Positions 15,790 through 26,627 are shown, counted from the first letter of the stretch. The stretch is 64,000 nt of DNA from Marinobacter sp. EhC06 (GCF_001650915.1 NZ_LXYO01000023.1:868001-932000), one strand, 5' to 3'. Notes: a model not told the origin generated them from the sequence alone. Translations and numbers: made by a program.

Positions 15790-18240
15790 ATGATGACTTT
15801 CATTCTGTTTGTAGTGGCACTGACCGGTTTGCTGATTGTGATGCGGCGCGAGTCAGGTGCAACTTCCGCTATCGGTGTGATGGCGGTAACCGGTTTGCTG
15901 TCCCTCATCTTTGCCTCCGGCTGGCTGGCTCTGTTGCTCTTTATTGGTGCCGCAATCACAGCAGCCGCGGGCCTTCCGGGCTTCCGTCAGAGTTGGCTGA
16001 CTCCCCGCATTTTTGCGATGTTCAAGAAAGTCGCCCCTAAGGTTTCGGATACAGAGAAAGTTGCCCTGGAAGCCGGAACTGTCGGCTGGGATGGCGAACT
16101 GTTCACCGGTCGTCCGGACTGGCATAACCTGCTCATTAATCGCAATACCGGCCTCAGCGAGGAAGAGCAGGCTTTCGTGGACAATCAATGCACCCAGGCA
16201 ATCTCCATGTGCAACGCCTGGGACGTTGCCGTTGAACGGGCAGACCTTCCAAAAGAGCTGTGGGACTTCCTGAAGAAAGAGAAGTTCTTCGGCATGATTA
16301 TCCCGAAGGAATACGGTGGCCTGGAGTTTTCCGCCAAGGCCCAGACAGCGGTGTTGCAGAAACTGGCTGCCAATGAATCACTGATGGTCTCTGTCGGTGT
16401 GCCCAACTCGCTCGGGCCGGGTGAGCTGCTGGTCAAATATGGCACCGAAGACCAGAAAAACCATTATCTGCCCCGGTTGGCGGATGGCCGTGAGATCCCG
16501 TGCTTCGGCCTGACCGGTCCTCGCGCCGGTTCTGATGCAACCTCGCTGCCGGACACCGGTATCGTGTGCAAACAGAAGGTGGACGGCAAGGAAGTGGTCG
16601 GTATCCGGCTCAACTTCGAGAAGCGCTGGATAACCCTGGCGCCCATCGCCACCGTTGTAGGCCTGGCCTTCCGGATGTTCGATCCGGACGGGCTGCTGGG
16701 TGACACTGAAGACTACGGCATCACCTGTGCCCTCATCCCGCGGGACACCAAAGGCATGGAAATCGGCCGTCGCCACTGCCCGATTGGCAGTCCGTTTCTG
16801 AACGGGCCGATCAAGGGTAAAGACGTCTTTATTCCTCTGGATTACATTATTGGAGGTGTGGATATGGCCGGCCAGGGCTGGCGCATGCTGGTTGAGTGCC
16901 TGTCTGTGGGTCGCTGCATCACGCTGCCTTCAGGCGCTGCCGGTGCTGCTGCCTACTCGGTTGGCACCGCCGGTGGCTTTACACGCATCCGCCGCCAGTT
17001 CAATACGCCAGTTGCGGATATGGAAGGCGTGCAGGAGCCACTGGCCCGGATTGCCGCCAAGACCTATATTTCCCAGGCTGCTGTAAACCATACGGCCAAC
17101 ATGATTGATAAGGGCGAGAAGCCGGCGGTGCCTTCGGCAATCCTGAAGTACCACCTTACCGAGTTCCAGCGTGGTGTGCTTACCGATGCCATGGACGTTC
17201 ACGGTGGCAAGACAGTGACACTTGGCCCGCGCAACTACCTGGGCATTGGCTACAGCGGTGCTGCCGTCTCTATCACCGTTGAGGGTGCCAACATCATGAC
17301 CCGTAGCCTGATGATCTTCGGTCAGGGCGCCATTCGCTGCCATCCCTATGTGCTCAAGGAGCTGGCGGCCAAGGACAACGATGATATCAACGCGTTTGAT
17401 GATGCCTTCTTCGGTCATGCCGGGCTGATTTTCGGCAATGCCGCTCGCGCCTTCACCCAGGCTCTGGGTCTTGGTCGGGCAGACGTTCCATTTGACAGTG
17501 CCAGTCGCAAGTACGCGCAAGCCGTTGCCCGCTTCAGCGCGGCCTTTGGCCTGTGCTCCGATGCGGCGATGACCACGCTCGGCAGCGAACTGAAAATGCG
17601 GGAGCTTATCTCTGCGCGGTTGGGGGACATGCTGTCCAACCTGTACCTGGCCTCTATGGTGCTGAAGAACTGGCACGAAACCCAGCCGGTGGAGGGTGAG
17701 AAGGAAGTGATGGAATACAGCCTGAGCCTGCTGCTGCATCGCACCGAGAGTGCACTGGATGAGTTTCTGCAAAACCTGCCGAACCGTGCAGTGGCGTTGG
17801 TTCTGCGCGGTGTTACCATGCCGCTGGGGCGCCGGTGGGACAGCCCCCATGATGATCTGGCCCGCAAGCTGGCCCGTGCAATTTCCACCGACACGCCAAT
17901 CCGCAACAAGCTGATCGCGAGTGTGTGGACCACCAACGGTGAGGGTACCGTTGAGAACCCGGTAGCACGTTACAACGGTCTGCTGAAAGATTACGACAAG
18001 GCCGAGCAGCTTTACCGGAAGGTAACCAAGGCCTATGCCAAGGGCGAACTGCCGATGACGGCGTTGCATCCCGAAGAACGCTTTGAGGCTGCCCTTGAGG
18101 CCGGTGTTTACACCAAGGAAGAGGCCGATTTCATGCGCCAGTATGAAACCGTGGTTCTGGAGATGCTGACGGTAGACGACTTCCCGTTTGATGCCTTTGC
18201 GCAGAACAAGGAGTCTGTGATTGATCACAACCCCGCCTGA
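15790..18240 (+). CDS. fadE: Acyl-CoA dehydrogenase FadE
   Basis: FAD enzyme that catalyses the first oxidation of the beta-oxidation cycle, 816 aa against 814 for E. coli FadE. Two N-terminal membrane segments (3-20 and 30-55) precede the dehydrogenase core: GLTGPRAGSDATS in the substrate region and GGKTVTLGPRNYLG followed by VEGANIMTRS near the active site, then the long FadE-specific C-terminal domain. Two adjacent ATG codons occur at 15790 and 15793. crcB follows after 17 bases. It fits an organism that lives on fatty acids or hydrocarbons. Confidence 0.96.
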   Translation: MMTFILFVVALTGLLIVMRRESGATSAIGVMAVTGLLSLIFASGWLALLLFIGAAITAAAGLPGFRQSWLTPRIFAMFKKVAPKVSDTEKVALEAGTVGWDGELFTGRPDWHNLLINRNTGLSEEEQAFVDNQCTQAISMCNAWDVAVERADLPKELWDFLKKEKFFGMIIPKEYGGLEFSAKAQTAVLQKLAANESLMVSVGVPNSLGPGELLVKYGTEDQKNHYLPRLADGREIPCFGLTGPRAGSDATSLPDTGIVCKQKVDGKEVVGIRLNFEKRWITLAPIATVVGLAFRMFDPDGLLGDTEDYGITCALIPRDTKGMEIGRRHCPIGSPFLNGPIKGKDVFIPLDYIIGGVDMAGQGWRMLVECLSVGRCITLPSGAAGAAAYSVGTAGGFTRIRRQFNTPVADMEGVQEPLARIAAKTYISQAAVNHTANMIDKGEKPAVPSAILKYHLTEFQRGVLTDAMDVHGGKTVTLGPRNYLGIGYSGAAVSITVEGANIMTRSLMIFGQGAIRCHPYVLKELAAKDNDDINAFDDAFFGHAGLIFGNAARAFTQALGLGRADVPFDSASRKYAQAVARFSAAFGLCSDAAMTTLGSELKMRELISARLGDMLSNLYLASMVLKNWHETQPVEGEKEVMEYSLSLLLHRTESALDEFLQNLPNRAVALVLRGVTMPLGRRWDSPHDDLARKLARAISTDTPIRNKLIASVWTTNGEGTVENPVARYNGLLKDYDKAEQLYRKVTKAYAKGELPMTALHPEERFEAALEAGVYTKEEADFMRQYETVVLEMLTVDDFPFDAFAQNKESVIDHNPA

Positions 18241-18257
18241 CAAGGAACTACCCTGAC

Positions 18258-18638
18258 ATGTGGTTGTCGTTTCTTGCAGTCAGTGTTGGCGCCGTGATCG
18301 GCGCCAACCTGCGTTGGGCGCTGGGTTTGTGGCTGAATACGACCTACCATGCCGTTCCCTACGGAACCCTGGTTGCCAATCTCAGCGGAGGCTGGCTAAT
18401 CGGTCTGCTGATCGGCTACTTCAGTCACGGCACCACATTGGCACCGGAGTGGCGACTTTTCGCCATCACCGGTTTATGCGGTGCCTTAACCACCTTTTCC
18501 ACTTTCTCGCTCGAGATGTTTGCCGCAATCCAGGAAGGCAAATGGGCCATGGCCATTACCGGTATTCTGGCTCACGTGGTTGGCTCCATCCTCATGACTG
18601 CGTTGGGAATTTACACCTTCGGCCTGGTGAAGGGTTGA
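18258..18638 (+). CDS. crcB: Fluoride exporter CrcB/FluC
   Basis: Small dual-topology fluoride channel, 126 aa with four transmembrane helices. Diagnostic motifs are GAVIGANLRW at residues 11-20, GTLVANLSG near 37-45 (the pore asparagine), and GALTTFSTFSLE near 75-86 (the phenylalanine box). An AAGGA lies 11 bases before the ATG. It is 17 bases downstream of fadE, probably in the same transcript; no fluoride riboswitch is seen in that short gap. Confidence 0.95.
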   Translation: MWLSFLAVSVGAVIGANLRWALGLWLNTTYHAVPYGTLVANLSGGWLIGLLIGYFSHGTTLAPEWRLFAITGLCGALTTFSTFSLEMFAAIQEGKWAMAITGILAHVVGSILMTALGIYTFGLVKG

Positions 18639-18675
18639 TGGGTACCACTACCTACATATTTTCTTGAAAATACCC

Positions 18676-18704
18676 TTGGCAAGCTTCGGATTCAGGAGTA
18701 GAGT
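18676..18704 (+). promoter_or_regulatory. Predicted sigma-70 promoter of the cold-shock gene
   Basis: TTGGCA (18676-18681) and TAGAGT (18699-18704) are separated by 17 bases. Transcription would start near 18711 and give a leader of about 167 bases before the cold-shock ATG, a length typical of the structured leaders of cspA-type mRNAs. Confidence 0.6.
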
Positions 18705-18877
18705 GAAGGGCGTAGGAAAGATTCAGCAAAGCATTTCATGAATAAGACGTACCTCCGCAGTTAGTAGTGACCGTCCTGTTTTTGATTCCGCGAGTTCTGT
18801 ATTTCCGCAAAACGCCGACCTGACACCATAAAGGTGAGAGGCGGCAGATAATATGATTGATTTCAGGAAGTTTAAGT

Positions 18878-19084
18878 ATGTCTACTACTACCGGTACTGT
18901 TAAGTTCTTCAACGAAGCAAAAGGCTTTGGCTTTATCACTCGTGAAGGCGGCCCGGACGTTTTTGTTCACTACAGCGCTATTCAGGGCAGCGGTTTCAAA
19001 ACTCTGGCAGAAGGCCAGCAGGTTGAGTTTACCGTTACCCAGGGCCAGAAAGGTCCTCAGGCGGAGAACGTTGTTGCCCTGTAA
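18878..19084 (+). CDS. Cold-shock domain protein, CspA family
   Basis: Single-stranded nucleic-acid-binding protein of 68 aa, a five-strand OB fold. RNP1 is KGFGFI at residues 15-20 and RNP2 is VFVHY at 28-32. The ATG at 18878 is preceded by AGGA ten bases upstream; an in-frame TTG at 18857 is less likely. It is monocistronic: long leader before it and a strong terminator after it. Which paralogue it is, and whether it is cold-induced, cannot be told from the protein. Confidence 0.95.
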   Translation: MSTTTGTVKFFNEAKGFGFITREGGPDVFVHYSAIQGSGFKTLAEGQQVEFTVTQGQKGPQAENVVAL

Positions 19085-19111
19085 TCCCTGATGGATTCGG
19101 CAATAACCGCC

Positions 19112-19139
19112 AAAAAGGCAGCTTCGGCTGCCTTTTTTA
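19112..19139 (+). terminator. Strong intrinsic terminator of the cold-shock gene
   Basis: AAAAAGGCAGC pairs perfectly with GCTGCCTTTTT around a TTCG tetraloop, with a six-base T-run. It lies 28 bases after the stop. Confidence 0.93.
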
Positions 19140-19255
19140 ATGTCTGAAAAAAGACATTGCATGATGCCCCGCTTTTGTCATTATCCCCTCTTTGTGTAAT
19201 CTTTACCGGCCTGCTGCTCGTTTAACCGGAAGTCGAGATCTCCAGGAATCATTAC

Positions 19256-19951
19256 ATGCTCCGACTGCTAAAAGCTGCCTGGATCCTGTTCTGGGCCATA
19301 CTGCTCACCCTGATTCTGTTTTTCCCGATCGTGATTGCTGCCCTGCTTGGAAAGCGGGGGGACGCCGCGTTTCACGGCACTCAGATCTACGCCTGGATCA
19401 TCCTGAAGGTTTGCGGTATCCGCCTGAAAGTGCGTGGCAAGGAAAACATAGAGCCGGGCCAGCGCTACGTGATTCTGAGCAATCATGCTTCCTATTTTGA
19501 TCCGCCCGCGCTGGTGCTCGCCCTCGGTCTGCAGTACCGGTGGGTGATCAAGAAGGAGCTGCGTAAGGTGCCCCTGTTCGGATTGGCTCTGGAAACGTCC
19601 CGGAACCTGTTTATCGACCGCTCCAAAGGCAGCGACGCCCTGGAAAGTATCAAGCGCGGTGTTGACCAGCTTCCGGACGGCACCAGCATACTGATTTTTC
19701 CGGAGGGTACCCGTTCGTGGGATGGCAAGTTGCTGCCTTTCAAGAAGGGTGGCTTTGTCATTGCCCAGGATGGTCAGCTACCGATTCTTCCCATAACCAT
19801 CTGCGGCTCCCACCAACGTTTGCCCAAGGGCAGTGCGGCGTTCAGCAGCGGTGAGATTGAGATTGTAATCCATCCCCCGATGGCTTCCGGGGCTTTGCCG
19901 CTGGACGATTTGATGACCGACGTTCGCAACAGCATCGCGTCTTCCCTCTGA
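19256..19951 (+). CDS. plsC: 1-acyl-sn-glycerol-3-phosphate acyltransferase
   Basis: Makes phosphatidic acid from lysophosphatidic acid at the inner membrane; 231 aa, matching the family. One hydrophobic segment at 10-32 anchors the N-terminus. The catalytic H-x4-D box is H77ASYFD82 and the glycerol-phosphate-binding motif is FPEGTRS at 148-154. GGAA lies before the ATG. It stands alone, between the cold-shock terminator and a terminator that serves the minus-strand gene downstream. Confidence 0.93.
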   Translation: MLRLLKAAWILFWAILLTLILFFPIVIAALLGKRGDAAFHGTQIYAWIILKVCGIRLKVRGKENIEPGQRYVILSNHASYFDPPALVLALGLQYRWVIKKELRKVPLFGLALETSRNLFIDRSKGSDALESIKRGVDQLPDGTSILIFPEGTRSWDGKLLPFKKGGFVIAQDGQLPILPITICGSHQRLPKGSAAFSSGEIEIVIHPPMASGALPLDDLMTDVRNSIASSL

Positions 19952-19980
19952 AAAAGAAAAACCCGGCGGTCAAGCCGGGT
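19952..19980 (-). terminator. Intrinsic terminator for the dienelactone-hydrolase-family gene
   Basis: On the minus strand ACCCGGC and GCCGGGT form a seven-pair stem followed by TTTTTCTTTTT. The pyrimidine tract is only on the minus strand, so it ends the gene at 20006-20809; plsC reads into the other side of the hairpin. Confidence 0.82.
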
Positions 19981-20005
19981 CCGTGACTCAGGGGCGTTGC
20001 CCGTT

Positions 20006-20809
20006 TTACTGGGCAAAAATGGCCTCGTAGAAACGCATGGTGCCTTCCCAGGAGCGGTTGGCGGCTTCTTCGTCATAGCCAATCGGCATGCCGAATTCCT
20101 CGGCGACCTTGTCGGCTCCCGGGTTGGTGAAGGAGTGCAATACCCCGGGGAAGCTCACCAGCGTGAGGTCTACTTCGGCGTGCTGCATCTCTTTCACCAG
20201 GCCGGCGACCTGCTCCGAGGGAACCATCTTGTCGGCACCACCGGTGTACACCTGAACCCTGGCTTTCACGGTTCCGGCTTCTGCGGTGATTGGGCTGCCA
20301 AGCGCGCCGTGGTAACTGACGACGCCGTCCAGATCCACGCCCATGCGTGCCATATTCAAGACGACTGCGCCGCCAAAGCAGTAGCCTTGTGCAGCAATGC
20401 GCGAAGCATCAACACTTTCATGATTCTGCAGGATTTCCATCGCCTTCATGAAGCGCGCTTTGACCTGGTCCATGTCCTTGGTCGCTTCCTGCATGAACTT
20501 CTGGGCGGTATCGGGATGATCCGCCTGTTTGCCGGAGCCATACATATCCAGCGCAAACGCCGTGTAGCCGGATGCCGCAAGCCGCTCCGCCTGATCCCGT
20601 GCGAATTCATTGTGGCCCCACCACTCATGGACCACCAGAACGCCCGGACGCTTCTCTTCGAACTCATCATCCCAGGCCATGTAACCGGTGAAGGTGGTTT
20701 CGCCGACCTTGTATTCGACAGTCTTGGTTTGCATTTCTGCCAGTACCTGCGTGCTTGCCAGAGTAAGTGAGAGGGTTGCGGCTGCCGCTGTTGCTTTCAG
20801 GGTTGTCAT
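20006..20809 (-). CDS. Exported dienelactone hydrolase family protein
   Basis: Alpha/beta hydrolase of 267 aa. A Sec signal peptide (residues 1-24, cleaved after VLA) sends it to the periplasm. The catalytic triad is visible as C144 in GYCFGG, D192 in GGADK and H224 in GVLHSF; a cysteine nucleophile is the mark of the dienelactone hydrolase family. The conserved HEWWG at 61-65 is also typical. I chose the ATG at 20809 because it starts the signal peptide and has AGGA upstream; the frame is open further to 21019. The substrate is unknown. Confidence 0.85.
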   Translation of the reverse strand: MTTLKATAAAATLSLTLASTQVLAEMQTKTVEYKVGETTFTGYMAWDDEFEEKRPGVLVVHEWWGHNEFARDQAERLAASGYTAFALDMYGSGKQADHPDTAQKFMQEATKDMDQVKARFMKAMEILQNHESVDASRIAAQGYCFGGAVVLNMARMGVDLDGVVSYHGALGSPITAEAGTVKARVQVYTGGADKMVPSEQVAGLVKEMQHAEVDLTLVSFPGVLHSFTNPGADKVAEEFGMPIGYDEEAANRSWEGTMRFYEAIFAQ

Positions 20810-20966
20810 AATCTGTCCTGCTCCTTTGGGGTCGGATTGTCTTTTTGTCCGGAAATCTACGCCCGGAACCGGTAAACCGATGCAATCAGTTGCCCATCCA
20901 GTATAGGACCTTTTGACTACACTACAGTCAGAGACTCGCGAACCCGGACTGTTTTGGAGGTTGTCT

Positions 20967-22085
20967 ATGAAAATCGGCGTGCCCAGGGAAATCAAGAACC
21001 GCGAATACCGTGTAGGCATGACGCCAGCTGCGGTTCACGAGCTGTGTGGCCACAATCATGAGGTTTTTGTGGAAACCGGGGCTGGCGCTGCCATCGGGTT
21101 TTCTGATGAGGATTATCGCCAGGCAGGGGCCCGGATTATTGATACCGGGAGGGAGGTTTTCGACACCGCCGAGTTGATCGTCAAGGTCAAGGAGCCCCAG
21201 GCCGAAGAGCGGGCCATGCTGAAGCCGGAACACACCCTCTTCACTTATCTCCACCTGGCTCCGGACAAGGCCCAGACCGACGATCTGGTGAAGTCTGGAG
21301 CTACCTGTATAGCCTATGAAACTGTTACGGACCGTGCGGGCCATTTGCCCCTGTTGGCGCCGATGTCGGAAGTTGCAGGGCGTATGTCGATCCAGGCCGG
21401 CGCCCACTGTCTGGAGAAGGCCATGGGTGGGCGCGGCGTCCTGCTGGGCGGTGTGCCCGGTGTCAGCCCGGCCCGGGTCGCGGTGGTCGGTGGTGGTGTC
21501 GTCGGCCAGAACGCCGTTGCCATGGCAGTAGGGCTTGGCGCCCAGGTGACGGTTCTGGACCGAAATATGGAGGTACTCCGACACCTGGACCATCTCTACG
21601 GCAACCGCATAACCACGCTGTTTTCCACGGCCCAGACCCTCGACCAGGCGGTAACCGAATCGGATCTAGTCGTTGGCAGCGTTCTCATTCCCGGAGCTTC
21701 GGCGCCCAAGCTGATTACCCGTGACATGATCCGTCGCATGCCGGAGGGGAGCGTCATCGTGGACGTTGCCATTGATCAGGGCGGCTGTGCTGAAACCTCC
21801 CGGGCAACCACCCACGACGATCCCACGTATATTGTTGATGGTGTGGTACATTACTGCGTGGCGAATATGCCGGGTGCCGTGGCGCGTACTTCCACGCTGG
21901 CTCTGAATAACGTCACCTTGCCTTTTGTGGCGGCCCTGGCTAATAAGGGTCCGGACCGGGCGATGAAGGAAGATCCGCACCTCAGGGCCGGGCTGAACGT
22001 GGCTGCCGGTAAGGTGACCTACAGGGAGGTGGCAGAAGCGACCGGGCACCCATACACAAACCCTGAATCCCTGTTGGGATCCTGA
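20967..22085 (+). CDS. ald: Alanine dehydrogenase
   Basis: NAD-dependent enzyme that interconverts alanine with pyruvate and ammonia, 372 aa, the usual length. The N-terminus [20 protein letters not shown] is the family signature. The NAD-binding [10 protein letters not shown] lies at about 175-184, and substrate residues fall in KVKEPQ and the AYETV segment. TTTGGAGG precedes the ATG by six bases; in-frame codons back to 20913 lie outside the conserved protein. A GST-like gene follows after 22 bases. Confidence 0.96.
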   Translation: MKIGVPREIKNREYRVGMTPAAVHELCGHNHEVFVETGAGAAIGFSDEDYRQAGARIIDTGREVFDTAELIVKVKEPQAEERAMLKPEHTLFTYLHLAPDKAQTDDLVKSGATCIAYETVTDRAGHLPLLAPMSEVAGRMSIQAGAHCLEKAMGGRGVLLGGVPGVSPARVAVVGGGVVGQNAVAMAVGLGAQVTVLDRNMEVLRHLDHLYGNRITTLFSTAQTLDQAVTESDLVVGSVLIPGASAPKLITRDMIRRMPEGSVIVDVAIDQGGCAETSRATTHDDPTYIVDGVVHYCVANMPGAVARTSTLALNNVTLPFVAALANKGPDRAMKEDPHLRAGLNVAAGKVTYREVAEATGHPYTNPESLLGS

Positions 22086-22107
22086 GTGTGAAATCCTCGG
22101 AGAAACC

Positions 22108-22680
22108 ATGAAATTGATCGGATCCACCACTTCACCCTACGTTCGGCGCATTCGAATCCTGCTGGATGAGGAACCCTATGAATTCGTCAATCTCAATATC
22201 TATGGTGAAGGTCGGGACGAACTGCGGCGTAATAATCCGACCCTGAAAATTCCGGTGCTCGAAGACGGCGGTCAGGAAATCTATGATTCCCGGATCATCG
22301 CCCGTTATATCAGTGCCAAGCAGGGCCGTGACCCGCTGACGTGGGACCAGGAGAACCAGCTGACCATGGTAGATGGTGCCAACGACTCCGCGGTTACCAT
22401 GCTGCTCTCGGAGAAGTCCGGCATTGATACCGGCGAAGACCTGATGTTCTACAACCTCCAGCGTGAGCGGATCATGACCACCTTACGCACGCTGGCGGCG
22501 ATGGTAGAGGACGGTCAGTTCGAAACCTGGAATTACCCCGCTATCTGTCTGTACTGCCTGGTGGACTGGCTGGACTTCAGGGATCTGGTGGACTTCTCGG
22601 GTGTGGAAAGCCTGTTGTCCTATCGTGACAGCCACAGGGATTACCCGTGGGTTGCCGAGACCGATCCCCGCAATTCCTGA
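22108..22680 (+). CDS. Glutathione S-transferase-like protein
   Basis: Protein of 190 aa with an N-terminal thioredoxin fold (residues 1-75: SPYVRRIRILL, then NPTLKIPVLED and YDSRIIARYI, the glutathione-binding cis-proline and SR motif region) and a helical C-terminal domain. The serine at position 9 stands where the catalytic residue would be. GGAGA lies before the ATG, 22 bases after ald. A perfect GC hairpin (GGCGGCCG/CGGCCGCC, 22686-22709) without a T-run follows the stop. Substrate unknown; an SspA-like regulatory role is possible but not supported. Confidence 0.85.
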   Translation: MKLIGSTTSPYVRRIRILLDEEPYEFVNLNIYGEGRDELRRNNPTLKIPVLEDGGQEIYDSRIIARYISAKQGRDPLTWDQENQLTMVDGANDSAVTMLLSEKSGIDTGEDLMFYNLQRERIMTTLRTLAAMVEDGQFETWNYPAICLYCLVDWLDFRDLVDFSGVESLLSYRDSHRDYPWVAETDPRNS

Positions 22681-22785
22681 TTCCGGGCGGCCGGCAACCG
22701 TCGGCCGCCTATCTCATAATTTAAGTTGAAATTAAGCCTTCTGAAAGGTTGCAGAAGCTATTCTGTGCTTTTATCTTTGGTCATT

Positions 22786-22855
22786 ACTTAATCATTTAAG
22801 TGCTCATTCCGGACCCTGGTCCGATTTTTTTGAGCTACCGTCTTAATGCATTAAG
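22786..22855. promoter_or_regulatory. Operator-like CTTAAT-N-ATTAAG repeats upstream of the porin
   Basis: Two related inverted repeats lie in the 233-base gap before the porin: ACTTAA-TCAT-TTAAGT at 22786-22801 and the perfect palindrome CTTAATGCATTAAG at 22842-22855. The centres are 55 bases apart. Further TTAAG half-sites occur at about 22720-22737. They are plausible sites for the LacI-type regulator encoded at the end of the operon, although they lack the central CG usual for that family. Confidence 0.5.
22810..22831 (+). terminator. Intrinsic terminator between the GST gene and the porin
   Basis: CGGAC-CCTG-GTCCG followed by ATTTTTTT. It lies between the two operator-like repeats, about 130 bases after the GST stop and 83 before the porin start. 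It may end the ald-gst transcript, or act as an attenuator if transcription of the porin starts upstream of it. Confidence 0.7.
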
Positions 22856-22865
22856 TTTCAGATAA

Positions 22866-24326
<1,461 letters not shown>

Positions 24327-24356
24327 AACCGACAATAACAAACCGAGGTGACTAAC

Positions 24357-25628
24357 ATGTCCAGATTCAATCGTAACCTTTGGATGGCCGGCAGCCTGGC
24401 GGCGTTTGCCTTCGCTGGCGGCGTGCAGGCCAAGACTATCACCATCTCCTGTGGTGCCGTGGGTGCCGAGAAGCAGCTTTGTGAGGAAGGCACCCAGGCC
24501 TGGGCCGAACAGACCGGCCACGAGGTGAAGGTGGTTTCCACGCCTAACTCGGCGACTGAACGCCTTTCGCTGTATCAGCAACTGCTGGCGGCCCAATCTG
24601 AGGATGTCGACATCTTCCAGATCGACGTGGTCTGGCCCGGCATGCTGGCCCAGCACCTGGTGGACCTCTCGGAGTATACCAACGGTGCCGAGGATACCCA
24701 CTTCGAGTCCCTGGTCCAGAACAACACCGTGGACGGCCGGCTGGTGGCCATGCCCTGGTTTACCGATGCGGGCGTGCTGTATTACCGCAAGGATCTCCTG
24801 GAAAAGTATGACCAGGAGGTTCCGGAAACCTGGCAGCAACTGACCGACTCTGCTCGCGTGGTGATGGCCGGTGAGCGTGAAGCCGGTAATGACCGCTTCT
24901 GGGGCTTTGTCTGGCAGGGCAGGGCCTATGAAGGTCTCACCTGCAACGCTCTTGAGTGGGTTGCCTCCCATAACGGTGGCACGGTGGTGGACGCCGAAGG
25001 CAATGTCACCATTAACAATCCCCAAGCCCGGGAAGCGCTGGCGCTGGCCAGCACCTGGATTGACGACATCTCCCCGCGTAGCGTGCTGAACTACACCGAG
25101 GAAGAGGCGCGGGGCGTGTTCCAGTCCGGCAATGCGCTGTACATGCGTAACTGGCCCTACGCCTGGAGCCTGGCGCAGAGCGATGACAGCCCGGTCAAGG
25201 ACAAGGTCGGCGTCGTGGCACTGCCCAGAGGTGGTGAGCAGGGCACTCATGCCGGCACCCTGGGAGGCTGGCAGCTGGCTGTTTCCCGCTACTCCGCCAA
25301 CAAGGACGAAGCGGCGGATCTGGTGCGGTTCCTGACCAGCTACGAGGAGCAGAAACGGCGGGCGATTCAGGGCAGCTACAACCCCACCATTCCCGGCCTG
25401 TATGAGGATGAGGAAGTTCTCACCGCAGTGCCCTTCTTTGGCGAACTGTTCGAAACCTTCAAGAACGGTGTGCCCAGGCCTTCTTCTGTCACCGGTGAAA
25501 GCTACGGCCGGGTCAGCAATGCATTCTTCAATGCCACCCATCAGGTGCTTTCTGGCGAGGCGGAGCCAGAGCAGGCGTTGAATGGTCTGGAGCGTCAGCT
25601 TCAGCGTCTTGGCCGCCGGGGCTGGTAA
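24357..25628 (+). CDS. Sugar ABC transporter substrate-binding protein (alpha-glucoside type)
   Basis: Periplasmic binding protein of 423 aa with a signal peptide cleaved after about residue 25 (GVQA). The fold is that of family 1 sugar-binding proteins related to MalE and trehalose/maltose-binding proteins: WPGMLAQHLVDLSEY, MPWFTDAGVLYYRKDLLEKY and later RNWPYAWSLAQ. I chose the ATG at 24357 with CGAGG eight bases upstream over a GTG at 24348. It lies between the porin and the two permease genes. The ligand is likely sucrose, maltose or trehalose, judged from the linked alpha-glucosidase. Confidence 0.9.
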   Translation: MSRFNRNLWMAGSLAAFAFAGGVQAKTITISCGAVGAEKQLCEEGTQAWAEQTGHEVKVVSTPNSATERLSLYQQLLAAQSEDVDIFQIDVVWPGMLAQHLVDLSEYTNGAEDTHFESLVQNNTVDGRLVAMPWFTDAGVLYYRKDLLEKYDQEVPETWQQLTDSARVVMAGEREAGNDRFWGFVWQGRAYEGLTCNALEWVASHNGGTVVDAEGNVTINNPQAREALALASTWIDDISPRSVLNYTEEEARGVFQSGNALYMRNWPYAWSLAQSDDSPVKDKVGVVALPRGGEQGTHAGTLGGWQLAVSRYSANKDEAADLVRFLTSYEEQKRRAIQGSYNPTIPGLYEDEEVLTAVPFFGELFETFKNGVPRPSSVTGESYGRVSNAFFNATHQVLSGEAEPEQALNGLERQLQRLGRRGW

Positions 25629-25634
25629 CCGGCC

Positions 25635-26627
25635 ATGGCTCATACCACACCGGCACCTGTAGAAACGGGCGCGGGCGGCAAGTCGCCAGCCCGCGCCCTG
25701 CCCGCCAAACGGCAAGCCAGCCGGGTGCGCCGCCAGCGCCTGCGAGCGGCATGGCTGTTCCTGATACCCATGCTGGTGGTGCTGGCTGCCGTGGCGGGCT
25801 GGCCACTGATGCGAACCATCTGGTTCAGCTTCACCGATGCCAGTTTCTCCAATATCAGCGAGTACGGCCTGGTGGGCTTCGAAAACTACCTGGTCTACGA
25901 CAACGGCGCCTGGTACGGCGTGCTGGCGGATCCGACCTGGTGGAATGCAGTGTGGAACACGCTGTTCTTCACGGTGGTGTCGGTGGGTATGGAAACCGTG
26001 CTGGGTCTGATCATCGCGTTGACCCTGAATGCCCAGTTCCGCGGTCGGGGCTGGGTCCGGGCTGCCACCCTGATTCCCTGGGCGGTGCCGACCATTGTTT
26101 CGGCCAAGATGTGGGGCTGGATGCTCCACGACCAGTTCGGGATCATCAATGAGATGCTGCTGGGCATCGGCCTGATTTCAGAGCCCCTGAACTGGACCGC
26201 CAACGCCGATCTGTCCATGTGGGCGGTCATTATGGTCGATGTCTGGAAAACCACGCCCTTCATGGCGCTGCTCACGCTGGCAGCGCTGCAGATGCTGCCC
26301 TCGGACTGCTACGAGGCGGCAAAAGTGGACGGCATTCATCCGGTTCGGGTGTTCTTCAAGGTCACCCTGCCGCTGATCCTGCCGGCGTTGATGGTCGCCA
26401 TCATTTTCCGGGTGCTTGATGCCCTGCGGGTATTCGATGTGATCTACGTACTGACATCCAACAGTGCGGACACCATGTCCATGTCGGTCTACGCCCGACA
26501 GCAGCTGGTGGAATTTCAGGATGTCGGATACGGTTCGGCGGCTTCCACGGTGCTGTTCCTGATCATTGCCCTGCTGACCATCAGCTATCTCTACCTTGGC
26601 CGCAAACAGATCGGGGGTGAGGCATGA
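25635..26627 (+). CDS. Sugar ABC transporter permease, MalF type
   Basis: Inner-membrane permease of 330 aa. About 35 basic N-terminal residues precede the first helix (40-60); six helices are visible. The coupling loop is YEAAKVDGIHPVRVFFKVTLPL near residues 232-253, the EAA motif of binding-protein-dependent permeases. It starts six bases after the binding-protein gene without a good ribosome-binding site and overlaps the next permease start by four bases (ATGA), so translation is probably coupled. Confidence 0.92.
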   Translation: MAHTTPAPVETGAGGKSPARALPAKRQASRVRRQRLRAAWLFLIPMLVVLAAVAGWPLMRTIWFSFTDASFSNISEYGLVGFENYLVYDNGAWYGVLADPTWWNAVWNTLFFTVVSVGMETVLGLIIALTLNAQFRGRGWVRAATLIPWAVPTIVSAKMWGWMLHDQFGIINEMLLGIGLISEPLNWTANADLSMWAVIMVDVWKTTPFMALLTLAALQMLPSDCYEAAKVDGIHPVRVFFKVTLPLILPALMVAIIFRVLDALRVFDVIYVLTSNSADTMSMSVYARQQLVEFQDVGYGSAASTVLFLIIALLTISYLYLGRKQIGGEA

